NCBI GenBank assembly: GCA_964415045.1
Contig: CAYPZL010000260.1
Location: 1-6,348 of the forward strand
From: CAYPZL01 sp964415045
GTDB taxonomy: Bacteria; Planctomycetota; Phycisphaerae; Sedimentisphaerales; Anaerobacaceae
Direction of reading: 5' to 3'
Length of the DNA stretch: 6,348 nt
The notes under the pieces were generated by a model. The model saw only the letters and a program-made list of their open reading frames with translations. It searched no databases and was not told the DNA's origin. Shown here piece after piece: positions 1 to 5,792 of this stretch (position 1 is the stretch's first letter; the number at the start of each line of letters is the position of its first letter). The position numbers and the translations under genes are program-made.

Positions 1-13
1 AAAACTCTACTTC

Positions 14-2056
14 CTACTGCAGTGTCGCCCTGCGGACGGAGAAGCAGTCGTTTCCGGAGAAGAGGAGGTGGCAGGTTTGGCCGTTTGGGCTGATCCATTT
101 GGTGGGGAAGGTGCTGGTTTCTCCGGGGCCGGTGTCCCAGTTCTCGGTGTAGAAGGCCGTGCGCCAGGGGCCCCAGGGCTCGGGGGCTTCGTAGATGCCG
201 AATCCGCCCTGGAAGCGCGGGCCGCGACGGTCGGTGCTCCGCGGCAGCGTCTGGCACCAGAGGTAGCGTTTCAGGCCCGCGTTGTACGAGATGCCGCTGC
301 GGTAACAGCTCCCCGGATGGACGAAGGCCGCACCGCGATCGCGGATGTCCGCCGTCCACAAAGCAACGCCGTCGGCACCGAGGCCCTTGAAGAATTCGTA
401 GGCCTTTCGCTCGCGAATCCTGTCCCTGGGCACGCGGGCCAGGACCATGCGGTCGGCGGGCTCGTACGCGCTGTCGCTGTCGTGCGAATAGATATAGATG
501 TAGTCGTCGCGCGCCCCGGCGTAGTTCCTGCCGAAATTCAGAAACGTCGGCGCCCCGAAGCTCGTCTCGAATTTCCAGTCGCACCAGCGCCAGGTCTTGG
601 CATGGTCTTGCGACCAGGCGAGCTGCGAATTGCCAACGTTCCGCACGAGCATGTAGAGGACGCCGTCCACACAGAGCATGCCGCCGGCCTTGGCGCCGGC
701 GCTGCCCTGCCCTACCCGCTCGCCGGTCTCGCTTCGCACGTTCACACCTTCGAACCGTTCCGGCCCGCCCGTGATTCTGGCGAAACCGAGGCTCAGCTTG
801 TTCGGCACCTTGGGCTCGAAACCCCAGCCGTCGCCGTAGGCGGTGTAGAGGTTGTCGTCGTCGGCCCAGGTGACCGGCCAGTTGTCGCTGCCCTCGGCCC
901 TGCGCACGATCTTTTCCGGCGGCGCCCATTCGATATCCCGCACGATCGTACTGGGCGGATACGGGGCTCCGGGCCATTGGCCTCGGTCCTTGACCGAAAG
1001 CGCGATCGGCTCGATAAAGGGCTCGCGGGTCGTTCCGATTGACTTGCCCGCCCGTGCGACCACAATGTCCAGCGAGGGAATCACCACGATCAGGCTGTCG
1101 TACAGCCCCCACGACCAATAGGCGTCACGCGGGACATTTTTCATGGTCCCGTCGGCGTTATTCCACCAGAGCAGCCCGTAATGATCGGAGGCGTTGCCGT
1201 AGTCTTCCGGTTTGACCACGGGCAGGCCCTTGATTCCGTACGGCACGGTGCGGGCGGCATCGACGAACCACGACGGGATGATCTGCCGGTCGCGCCAGCG
1301 GCCACGACGCAGGTAGAGGCAGCCGATGCGGGCCATCGCATTGACGTTGGCGTGGATGCCCGAGCCGAACTCCCGCCGCATGACGCCGTCGATCTCCTTC
1401 GGCCGGTACGCGTTGGTCCGCCAGCGCAGGTCGCCGGGCCCAATCCCGATGGGCGTAAAGACCCGCTCGAACATCAGCTCCTGCAAGTCCCGCCCGTAGA
1501 CGAGCGTGACACATTCGGCCAGCCAGTTCGGGCCCCCGTCGCTGTAGGACCATTTCGTCCCCGGTTCGAACAGCAGCTTCGTATAACCGCCGTTCTTGTC
1601 GAAGCCGGCCGTCTGCGTGGCAAGGTGAAACAGCGTGATTTTGCCGAGCCGGCCGCTTTTGGTGTTCGCCTCGGGGGGCACGCCGAACTGCGGATGATAC
1701 GTCGCCGCCGGCTCGTGCAGGCTCTTGAATTTGCCGTCCTGCAGCGCCAGCGCCACGGCGGTAACGCCGATGGCCTTCGTCGACGATTTCAGGTCGTACG
1801 TCCGCTTCTGGTCGCCCCAGCGCATCACGACCCTGCCGTGCCGCGTGATCATGCCCGACCCGTCGCCCGTCAACGCATAGTCGCGGGCCCGCTGAAGGAA
1901 TGCCGCGTCCATCCCCATGTGTGCCGGCGTTGCCGTTTCCCACTGCGCACCGGGCCATACCGGCCGCGCGTCGCTTCGCCCCGTGCCCACAGCGGATGCC
2001 GCCGCCAGGGCGATGAGCAACGCCGCCCCACCATATCTTCCCACTTTCAGCATCAT
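14..2056 (-). CDS. Secreted serine hydrolase (beta-lactamase/esterase fold) fused to a C-terminal beta-propeller-like domain
   Basis: The 680-residue product starts with a hydrophobic signal peptide (about residues 11-24, likely cleaved near residue 30, no lipobox), so it should act outside the cytoplasm. Residues 35-350 resemble the serine beta-lactamase/penicillin-binding-protein-like family (PF00144 type): an SxxK motif at S91-K94 (SSTK), which would give the nucleophile and general base, and a second motif Y171-S-D173 (YSD in place of the usual YxN). The HYGLLWW (292-298) and VVIPSLDIVVA stretches are also typical. Residues 375-680 are a separate domain rich in Trp, Tyr and Gly, with repeated strand-like segments (WADDDNLYTAYGDGW, YIYIYSHDSDSAY, GIYEAPEPWGPW). 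It resembles DUF4185/glycosidase-like beta-propellers, recalled from memory rather than searched. Family members hydrolyse esters, amides or D-amino-acid peptides; the substrate here is unknown. The ribosome binding site AAGGAG (complement of 2061-2066) lies 4 bases before the first ATG and 7 before the second (codon at 2053-2051), so the true start may be 2053 (679 residues). It is divergent from the dehydrogenase-sulfatase pair. Confidence 0.9.
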   Translation of the reverse strand: MMLKVGRYGGAALLIALAAASAVGTGRSDARPVWPGAQWETATPAHMGMDAAFLQRARDYALTGDGSGMITRHGRVVMRWGDQKRTYDLKSSTKAIGVTAVALALQDGKFKSLHEPAATYHPQFGVPPEANTKSGRLGKITLFHLATQTAGFDKNGGYTKLLFEPGTKWSYSDGGPNWLAECVTLVYGRDLQELMFERVFTPIGIGPGDLRWRTNAYRPKEIDGVMRREFGSGIHANVNAMARIGCLYLRRGRWRDRQIIPSWFVDAARTVPYGIKGLPVVKPEDYGNASDHYGLLWWNNADGTMKNVPRDAYWSWGLYDSLIVVIPSLDIVVARAGKSIGTTREPFIEPIALSVKDRGQWPGAPYPPSTIVRDIEWAPPEKIVRRAEGSDNWPVTWADDDNLYTAYGDGWGFEPKVPNKLSLGFARITGGPERFEGVNVRSETGERVGQGSAGAKAGGMLCVDGVLYMLVRNVGNSQLAWSQDHAKTWRWCDWKFETSFGAPTFLNFGRNYAGARDDYIYIYSHDSDSAYEPADRMVLARVPRDRIRERKAYEFFKGLGADGVALWTADIRDRGAAFVHPGSCYRSGISYNAGLKRYLWCQTLPRSTDRRGPRFQGGFGIYEAPEPWGPWRTAFYTENWDTGPGETSTFPTKWISPNGQTCHLLFSGNDCFSVRRATLQ

Positions 2057-2285
2057 GGAACTCCTTGTGCCGGTCTGCCCCCGGCCGAGCCAATCGAATC
2101 GTCACCATCATATGCCGTAGCCGCCGCCGGGAGAAGCGCAAAAGGCCGTCCACGCCGCGCCGCGATGCACGCAGCCCAATCACCATGGACGATTGCCATT
2201 ATTTCGCAGGGATGGACGAGCTTGACATTGACAGGCGACTGCGGTTACCGTCAACTCCCTGTCGGCGTACGAAGAACGTTTCTGT
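2057..2285. other. Divergent intergenic region
   Basis: This 229-base spacer lies between the start of the minus-strand hydrolase and the plus-strand dehydrogenase and must hold promoters for both directions. Positions 2067-2190 are GC-rich and show nothing I can name beyond the hydrolase ribosome binding site. The signal is concentrated at 2222-2263: two tandem TTGACA hexamers and interleaved short inverted repeats. I could not find a convincing minus-strand promoter: AATAAT (complement of 2198-2203) resembles a -10 box but has no good -35 at the right distance. Confidence 0.5.
2222..2256 (+). promoter_or_regulatory. Possible promoter/operator upstream of the dehydrogenase-sulfatase pair
   Basis: Two perfect -35-like hexamers sit head to tail (TTGACA at 2222-2227 and 2228-2233). 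The second is followed after 17 bases by TCAACT (2251-2256), a poor -10 with 3 of 6 matches. TTGAC (2228-2232) is also an inverted match to GTCAA (2250-2254), and GACAGG (2230-2235) to CCTGTC (2258-2263), so a repressor or activator could bind here. The position about 40-75 bases before the start codon suits a promoter, but the weak -10 keeps this tentative. Confidence 0.3.
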
Positions 2286-2297
2286 ATGGAGATGCAC

Positions 2298-3341
2298 GTG
2301 AGAGCAGTCGTGTTCGATTCGTTCGGCGGCCCCCTTCGGGTGGAACAGGTCGCCGATCCGGAAGTCAATGACGATGGCGTCGTGATTCAGGTCAAGGCCA
2401 GCGGGCTCTGTCGCAGCGACTGGCACGGGTGGCTGGGCCATGATTCGGATATCACGAAACTTCCCCACGTACCGGGCCATGAATTGGCCGGCATCATCGA
2501 GGAAACCGGCAAAAGCGTCAAACAATGGAAGCGTGGAGACCGGGTGACTTTGCCCTTCGTCTGTGGTTGTGGAACATGCCCCCAATGCCTGTCCGGGAAT
2601 CATCACATCTGCGATCGCCAGTTTCAGCCTGGTTTCACGGCATGGGGTTCGTTCGCTGAGTACGTCGCGATCAGGTATGCGGACGTAAACCTGGTGCGGT
2701 TGCCGGAGGAGATGGATTTCGTGGCGGGGGCAAGCCTGGGATGTCGCTTCAGCACGTCCTACCGAGCCGTCGTGGCTCAGGGCCAGGTGAAAGCGGAACA
2801 GTGGGTGGCGATTCACGGCTGCGGCGGTGTCGGGCTGGCGGCGCTGATGATTGCCCACGCCTTGAAAGCTCGGGTGATTGCCGTAGACATTGACACCCGA
2901 GCGCTGCAACTCGCCAAGCGCCTGGGGGCAACGGTCACAATCAATGCGGTTGAGAACACAGACATCGCCGGTTCGATTCGCGAGATCACCGACGGCGGCG
3001 CCCACGTGTCGATAGATGCTCTTGGCAGTGCGGAGACGTGCAGCAACTCCGTTCTCAGCCTGCGCAAACGGGGCCGCCACATCCAGGTGGGCTTGCTCGC
3101 CGGCGACGACTATCTGCCTCGGGTCCCCATGCACGAGGTTATCGCCCGGGAGCTTCAGCTCTACGGCAGCCACGGCATGCAGGCATACCGCTACAGTGAT
3201 TTGCTGGAGATGATCGTCTCGGGCAGATTGGATCCCATGGCAATAGTCGACAAGACTATTGCCATGGAGGACGTGCCGCGCGATCTCGAGAGAATGAGCG
3301 AATTCGGCGGTCTCGGAATCACCGTCATCGACCGGTTTTGA
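2298..3341 (+). CDS. Zinc-dependent medium-chain alcohol dehydrogenase (Zn_ADH6-like)
   Basis: This 347-residue cytoplasmic enzyme should oxidise an alcohol, or reduce an aldehyde, with a nicotinamide cofactor. Numbering from the GTG start, the N-terminal GroES-like domain carries the catalytic zinc site: C38 (GLCRSDWH), H61-E62 (PGHE) and probably C149 (GASLGCRF). The structural zinc loop has C91, C94, C97 and C105 (CGTCPQC plus the Cys of HHIC). The Rossmann domain has GCGGVG (174-179), and the acidic residue D197 at the end of the second strand favours NAD over NADP. Length and motif order are normal for the family; FQPGFTAWGSFAEYVAI and GCRFSTSYRA resemble the subgroup I know as Zn_ADH6, whose substrate is undefined. 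I chose GTG at 2298 because GGAG (2288-2291) sits 6 bases upstream and the product then begins (M)RAVVFDSFG, as homologues do. An in-frame ATG at 2286 (351 residues) has no good ribosome binding site. The sulfatase follows after 24 bases, suggesting one transcript. A perfect inverted repeat lies near the 3' end (3235-3267). Confidence 0.93.
   Translation: MRAVVFDSFGGPLRVEQVADPEVNDDGVVIQVKASGLCRSDWHGWLGHDSDITKLPHVPGHELAGIIEETGKSVKQWKRGDRVTLPFVCGCGTCPQCLSGNHHICDRQFQPGFTAWGSFAEYVAIRYADVNLVRLPEEMDFVAGASLGCRFSTSYRAVVAQGQVKAEQWVAIHGCGGVGLAALMIAHALKARVIAVDIDTRALQLAKRLGATVTINAVENTDIAGSIREITDGGAHVSIDALGSAETCSNSVLSLRKRGRHIQVGLLAGDDYLPRVPMHEVIARELQLYGSHGMQAYRYSDLLEMIVSGRLDPMAIVDKTIAMEDVPRDLERMSEFGGLGITVIDRF
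3235..3267. repeat. Perfect 14-base inverted repeat inside the dehydrogenase gene
   Basis: CCATGGCAATAGTC (3235-3248) and its exact reverse complement (3254-3267) flank the 5-base loop GACAA (3249-3253). In RNA this gives a 14-pair hairpin with no mismatch. It encodes residues around PMAIVDKTIAM of the dehydrogenase and ends 74 bases before the end of the stop codon. No T run follows, so it is not a standard terminator. It may be a protein-binding palindrome, an mRNA structure affecting the downstream sulfatase, or chance under coding constraint. Confidence 0.85.
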
Positions 3342-3351
3342 AACGTGCCTC

Positions 3352-3357
3352 GGAGGT
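3352..3357 (+). promoter_or_regulatory. Ribosome binding site that sets the sulfatase start
   Basis: GGAGGT lies 8 bases before ATG 3366. This favours 3366 over the in-frame GTG at 3345, which would place this site inside the coding region and add seven residues before the Tat signal. Confidence 0.75.
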
Positions 3358-3365
3358 TACGAAGG

Positions 3366-4913
3366 ATGAAGAAGTCGCTGACCAGAAGGGAGTTTCTCAA
3401 GAGCGCCGCCGCCCTGTCGAGCGCCGCGGTCTGGGGTGCCGGACTGTCCGTCGGAGCGGGCGCGACCACAACGCCAAAAGGCAAGAGGCCCAACATCATC
3501 TTCCTGATGAGCGACCAGCAGCGCTGGGACTGCATCGGGAAGGTCAATCCGATGGTCAAAACGCCCGCGCTGGACCGAATCGCCGATCACGGCATCCTCT
3601 TCGATCAGGCCGTCTGCCAGGGCCCCATGTGCGTTCCCAGCCGCTATTCCATGATGCTGGGGCTGTATCCTTCCCAGGTCGGCGTGCTGAAGAACAGCAT
3701 GAGCCTTTCCGACGAGCAGTTGCCCTGTGAGACGCTGCCCGAGATCCTCCGGAAGGCGGGCTACCAGACCGCCGGTTTCGGCAAGACCCATTGGCGGGCC
3801 AAGGACTGTTCGACGCGCGGCTTTGAGACGCGGTTCATCGGCCAGCCCCGCAACAGCGCTCTCTACGAAAAGGGCGCGGTCATGATGAGCGACGCGAACC
3901 CCGACGGGCTCGAGCGCTACATGGAGGAAACCCGGCCCTTCGGCGGAGGAGAGGAGAACATCGCCGGTTATCTCGGCTGCACCAGCCGGGTCGCGGAGAA
4001 GGACCACCGCGACGGCTGGGTCTTTCACGCCTGCCTCGATTTCATCGACAACGGAATCGACGCCGACAGGCCCCTCTTCCTGTACCTGTCGTTCCTGAAA
4101 CCGCACGCCGGGCACAACGTCCCCCCCGGCTACGAGGACCTCTACGAGATCGACGAGATCCCCGTACCCGAGCAGCCCGCCAGAGAAAAGGTGGAGCCCT
4201 GTCACGCCACGGGCGTGAACCGGGAGCAAATGTACCGAGGGTTCTGGAGCAAAGCGAGCAAGAGACAGTGGCAGCAGATGATCCTGAGGTACTGGGCCAA
4301 CTGTTCCTGGATCGACAGCATGTTCGGCAGAGTGATGAAACGACTCGAGTCCCGGGGCATACTGAACAACTGCCTCATCGTCTATGTCTCCGACCACGGC
4401 GAGATGCTCGGCCAGCGCTACTACCGGTTCAACAAGTACTGCCTGTTCGAGTCGGCGGTGCGGGTCCCGATGATCGTCGGCGGGACGGCGGTCCCGCCGA
4501 GCCGCCGGGGCACCGTGGATCATCGCCCCGCCGAGCTGGTGGACGTGCTTCCCACTGTATTGAAGGCCGCCGGCATTGAGACCGACCACAGCAAGCCCGG
4601 AAGAGACCTGCTCGGCCCGCCCGTCAAAGACGCCGGCTTCTGCGAGTTCCACAATCAACCGAAGATGGCGGCGTACATGTGGAGGAAGCGTCAGTACAAA
4701 CTGATCCTGTGCATGGACAAGTCGCGCATCAAGGACGGCTTCGCCCCTGCCGACGCCGTCGCCGGCGAGCTGTACGATCTGAGCGAAGATCCGCAGGAGT
4801 GGAACAATCTTTTCGACGACGAGAAATACGCCGCCCTGCGCCGCGCGATGTGCGGCGAGTTGATCCGGCATCTCCGGACGTACGCCAGGCCGTCCCGTCC
4901 CCCGGGCGCGTGA
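3366..4913 (+). CDS. Tat-exported type I (formylglycine-dependent) sulfatase
   Basis: This 515-residue enzyme should hydrolyse sulfate esters outside the cytoplasm. The N-terminus (residues 1-33) is a twin-arginine signal: LTRREFLK (5-12), then an Ala-rich hydrophobic stretch, with likely cleavage near AGA/T at residue 33. The sulfatase core begins at PNIIFLMSDQQ (42-52), with D50-Q51 as expected metal ligands. C89-V-P-S-R93 is the CxPSR signature whose Cys is converted to formylglycine by a dedicated enzyme not encoded here. Other expected active-site residues are present: K140 and H142 (GKTHW), H247 (LKPH), D343-H344 (VSDHGE) and K357 (RFNKYCLFE). The C-terminal part has the usual ELYDLSEDPQEWNNL segment. 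Length and order are normal for the S1 family (SulfAtlas nomenclature), so the enzyme looks intact. The natural substrate, such as a sulfated algal polysaccharide or glycosaminoglycan, cannot be read from the sequence. It starts 24 bases after the dehydrogenase stop and is probably co-transcribed with it. The start at 3366 gives a classic Tat N-terminus. Confidence 0.95.
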   Translation: MKKSLTRREFLKSAAALSSAAVWGAGLSVGAGATTTPKGKRPNIIFLMSDQQRWDCIGKVNPMVKTPALDRIADHGILFDQAVCQGPMCVPSRYSMMLGLYPSQVGVLKNSMSLSDEQLPCETLPEILRKAGYQTAGFGKTHWRAKDCSTRGFETRFIGQPRNSALYEKGAVMMSDANPDGLERYMEETRPFGGGEENIAGYLGCTSRVAEKDHRDGWVFHACLDFIDNGIDADRPLFLYLSFLKPHAGHNVPPGYEDLYEIDEIPVPEQPAREKVEPCHATGVNREQMYRGFWSKASKRQWQQMILRYWANCSWIDSMFGRVMKRLESRGILNNCLIVYVSDHGEMLGQRYYRFNKYCLFESAVRVPMIVGGTAVPPSRRGTVDHRPAELVDVLPTVLKAAGIETDHSKPGRDLLGPPVKDAGFCEFHNQPKMAAYMWRKRQYKLILCMDKSRIKDGFAPADAVAGELYDLSEDPQEWNNLFDDEKYAALRRAMCGELIRHLRTYARPSRPPGA

Positions 4914-4920
4914 CGGGACG
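4891..4920 (+). terminator. Hairpin spanning the sulfatase stop codon
   Basis: CGTCCCGTC (4891-4899) pairs exactly with GACGGGACG (4912-4920) around a 12-base GC-rich loop. The stem contains part of the TGA stop (4911-4913). No T run follows, so it may be a factor-assisted terminator or an mRNA 3' stabiliser rather than an intrinsic terminator. Confidence 0.35.
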
Positions 4921-5000
4921 CGCCGCCATCAGATTGCTGTCACCACAGGGCCCCCTCCCTGGCTGCCTGGTCGGTGACGACATGTCTCCCGCGGGGCTTG

Positions 5001-5028
5001 CTGTCGTCAGAATTGACGACAGTCAATT
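5001..5028. repeat. Two overlapping inverted repeats (possible operator or alternative hairpins)
   Basis: CTGTCGTCA (5001-5009) and TGACGACAG (5014-5022) form a perfect 9-base inverted repeat with a 4-base loop. AATTGAC (5011-5017) and GTCAATT (5022-5028) form a second perfect 7-base repeat that shares bases with the first, so only one can fold at a time. AATTGAC recurs at 5042-5048. The position just before a candidate promoter suits an operator; the hairpin could also end the sulfatase transcript, though no T run follows. Confidence 0.6.
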
Positions 5029-5043
5029 ACGTAGTTACCACAA

Positions 5044-5071
5044 TTGACACCCTCGGTGAAGTTCGTACGCT
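5044..5071 (+). promoter_or_regulatory. Possible sigma70-like promoter for the small secreted protein
   Basis: TTGACA (5044-5049) matches the -35 consensus perfectly. After 16 bases comes TACGCT (5066-5071), which keeps T1, A2 and T6 of the -10 box but is otherwise weak. Transcription from here would leave a leader of roughly 180 bases before ATG 5256. Inverted repeats lie immediately upstream. Confidence 0.4.
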
Positions 5072-5148
5072 GTCCCCAGAGCCTTAAGAGCGCCGTCAAA
5101 CGCCTTGATTGGCTCGTTTCCCGTGTTGTGTCAGGGAGGGCAAGGAGA

Positions 5149-5181
5149 ATGCGGCAAGGAACGGACCCACCTTTCCGGTAG
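5149..5181 (+). CDS. Possible leader mini-ORF (10 codons)
   Basis: The sequence reads MRQGTDPPFR then TAG. GGGAGG (5134-5139) sits 9 bases before the ATG, a usable ribosome binding site, and the frame lies in the leader of the gene at 5256. Nothing in the peptide (no run of one amino acid) suggests classical attenuation. Chance is a real alternative; listed because it is the only short frame here with a good ribosome binding site. Confidence 0.15.
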   Translation: MRQGTDPPFR

Positions 5182-5255
5182 CTTCGCACGAGCAGTGTTC
5201 AGAACGGCAACGCAGAACCTTTTTGTGAACGGGCAAAAGCAGAGAGGGTACAATC

Positions 5256-5732
5256 ATGAAAATTGCACGTAACGCTACCACCCTGGCCGCTGCCCTGGCG
5301 GCCCTCTTGCTGTTGACCTCGTCAGCGAAGTGTTGTTGTAGTTGCGCCGGCACGGGAACGCCCGGGTACTGGAAGAACCACCCGGAGGCGTGGCCCCCCC
5401 CTCCTGAGGAGGACATCCAAATCCGAATCGGGAGGACGACGTACACGAAGGAGGCATGCATTGAGTGGATGAAAGAACCTACCAAGGGGGACAAGACGCT
5501 GACCATGTTCCCGGCGTACGTGGCGGCCGTCCTCAACATCCGGACTGGCGCCTGCTGTGAGAAAATCATGCCGGTCCTCGATAAGGCATACTCCTGGCTG
5601 CAACACTACCCCCCCGGCAGCAAAATCAAGGCCTCCAGTCGCCCCTGGAAATACGGTGAGTGTCTCTATCGCATAATGGACAAGTACAACAACGGCGAGC
5701 TCTGCGCACCGTCTCGCGACGACCTCGAATAA
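5256..5732 (+). CDS. Small cysteine-rich secreted protein with GTPGYWKNHPEAWP signature; function unknown
   Basis: The 158-residue product begins with a clear signal peptide (basic MKIAR, hydrophobic core about residues 9-20, likely cleavage near SSA/K at 24-25). The sequence before the first Cys (SAKC) is not a good lipobox, so a soluble secreted form is more likely than a lipoprotein. The mature N-terminus has a Cys cluster (C26, C27, C28, C30), with further Cys at 68, 100, 101, 136 and 150, which suggests disulfides or metal binding. Residues 33-47 carry the PGYWKNHPEAWP block, followed by IRIGRTTYTKEACIEWM, GDKTLTMFPAYVAAVLN, SWLQHYPPGSKIKASS and YNNGELCAP. I recall this block order in uncharacterised secreted proteins of planctomycetes and other bacteria, but know of no experimental function. 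GAGG (5244-5247) lies 8 bases before the ATG and supports the start. Two C runs (5394-5401 and 5609-5615) lie in the coding sequence. It appears to be a single-gene unit with a hairpin after it. Confidence 0.85.
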   Translation: MKIARNATTLAAALAALLLLTSSAKCCCSCAGTGTPGYWKNHPEAWPPPPEEDIQIRIGRTTYTKEACIEWMKEPTKGDKTLTMFPAYVAAVLNIRTGACCEKIMPVLDKAYSWLQHYPPGSKIKASSRPWKYGECLYRIMDKYNNGELCAPSRDDLE

Positions 5733-5741
5733 GATGAACCG

Positions 5742-5792
5742 GGACAGCCGCCTGTCTCGGCCGGCGCCGCGCCCGCCAATGGGCGGCTGTCC
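5742..5792 (+). terminator. Long-stem hairpin after the small secreted protein gene
   Basis: GGACAGCCGCC (5742-5752) pairs perfectly with GGCGGCTGTCC (5782-5792). The 29-base loop contains the self-complementary GGCCGGCGCC. It begins 9 bases after the stop codon, where a terminator is expected. The 3' side (GTGTATGTGAG) has no T run, so an intrinsic terminator is uncertain. Confidence 0.45.

Larger units (their letters stand above)
4914..5255. other. Intergenic region between the sulfatase and the small secreted protein
   Basis: This 342-base stretch has no supported gene. It holds, in order: the second arm of the hairpin around the sulfatase stop; a nested fold at 4939-4978 (GTCACC with GGTGAC, enclosing CAGGG 4946-4950 paired with CCCTG 4957-4961); overlapping inverted repeats at 5001-5028; a possible promoter at 5044-5071; and a leader of roughly 180 bases with a possible 10-codon reading frame at 5149-5181. 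The sulfatase transcript probably ends in the first half and the next transcript starts in the second. Confidence 0.5.

Noticed and set aside
68..1042. 324-codon plus-strand frame opposite the serine hydrolase
   Set aside because: Low-complexity Ala/Val/Arg/Pro composition typical of antisense translation; the minus-strand product has a signal peptide and active-site motifs.
1181..2371. 396-codon plus-strand frame crossing the divergent spacer into the dehydrogenase
   Set aside because: It overlaps two well-supported genes in other frames and shows no family resemblance.
2199..3173. 324-codon minus-strand frame opposite the dehydrogenase
   Set aside because: It is a shadow of the dehydrogenase, whose zinc and cofactor motifs are all present; no motif or good start on the other strand.
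3357..4871. 504-codon open frame on the minus strand opposite the sulfatase
   Set aside because: It mirrors the sulfatase, whose motifs are complete and which has a Tat signal and ribosome binding site. The antisense product has no recognisable motif; GC-rich codon use keeps opposite frames open.
5098..5119. Inverted match AAACG/CGTTT considered as a hairpin
   Set aside because: Only five clean pairs plus a bulged extension; frequent by chance.
5197..5224. Possible attenuator: GTTC (5197-5200) and GAAC (5215-5218) followed by a T5 tract
   Set aside because: A 4-base stem is too weak for an intrinsic terminator and no alternative pairing is evident.
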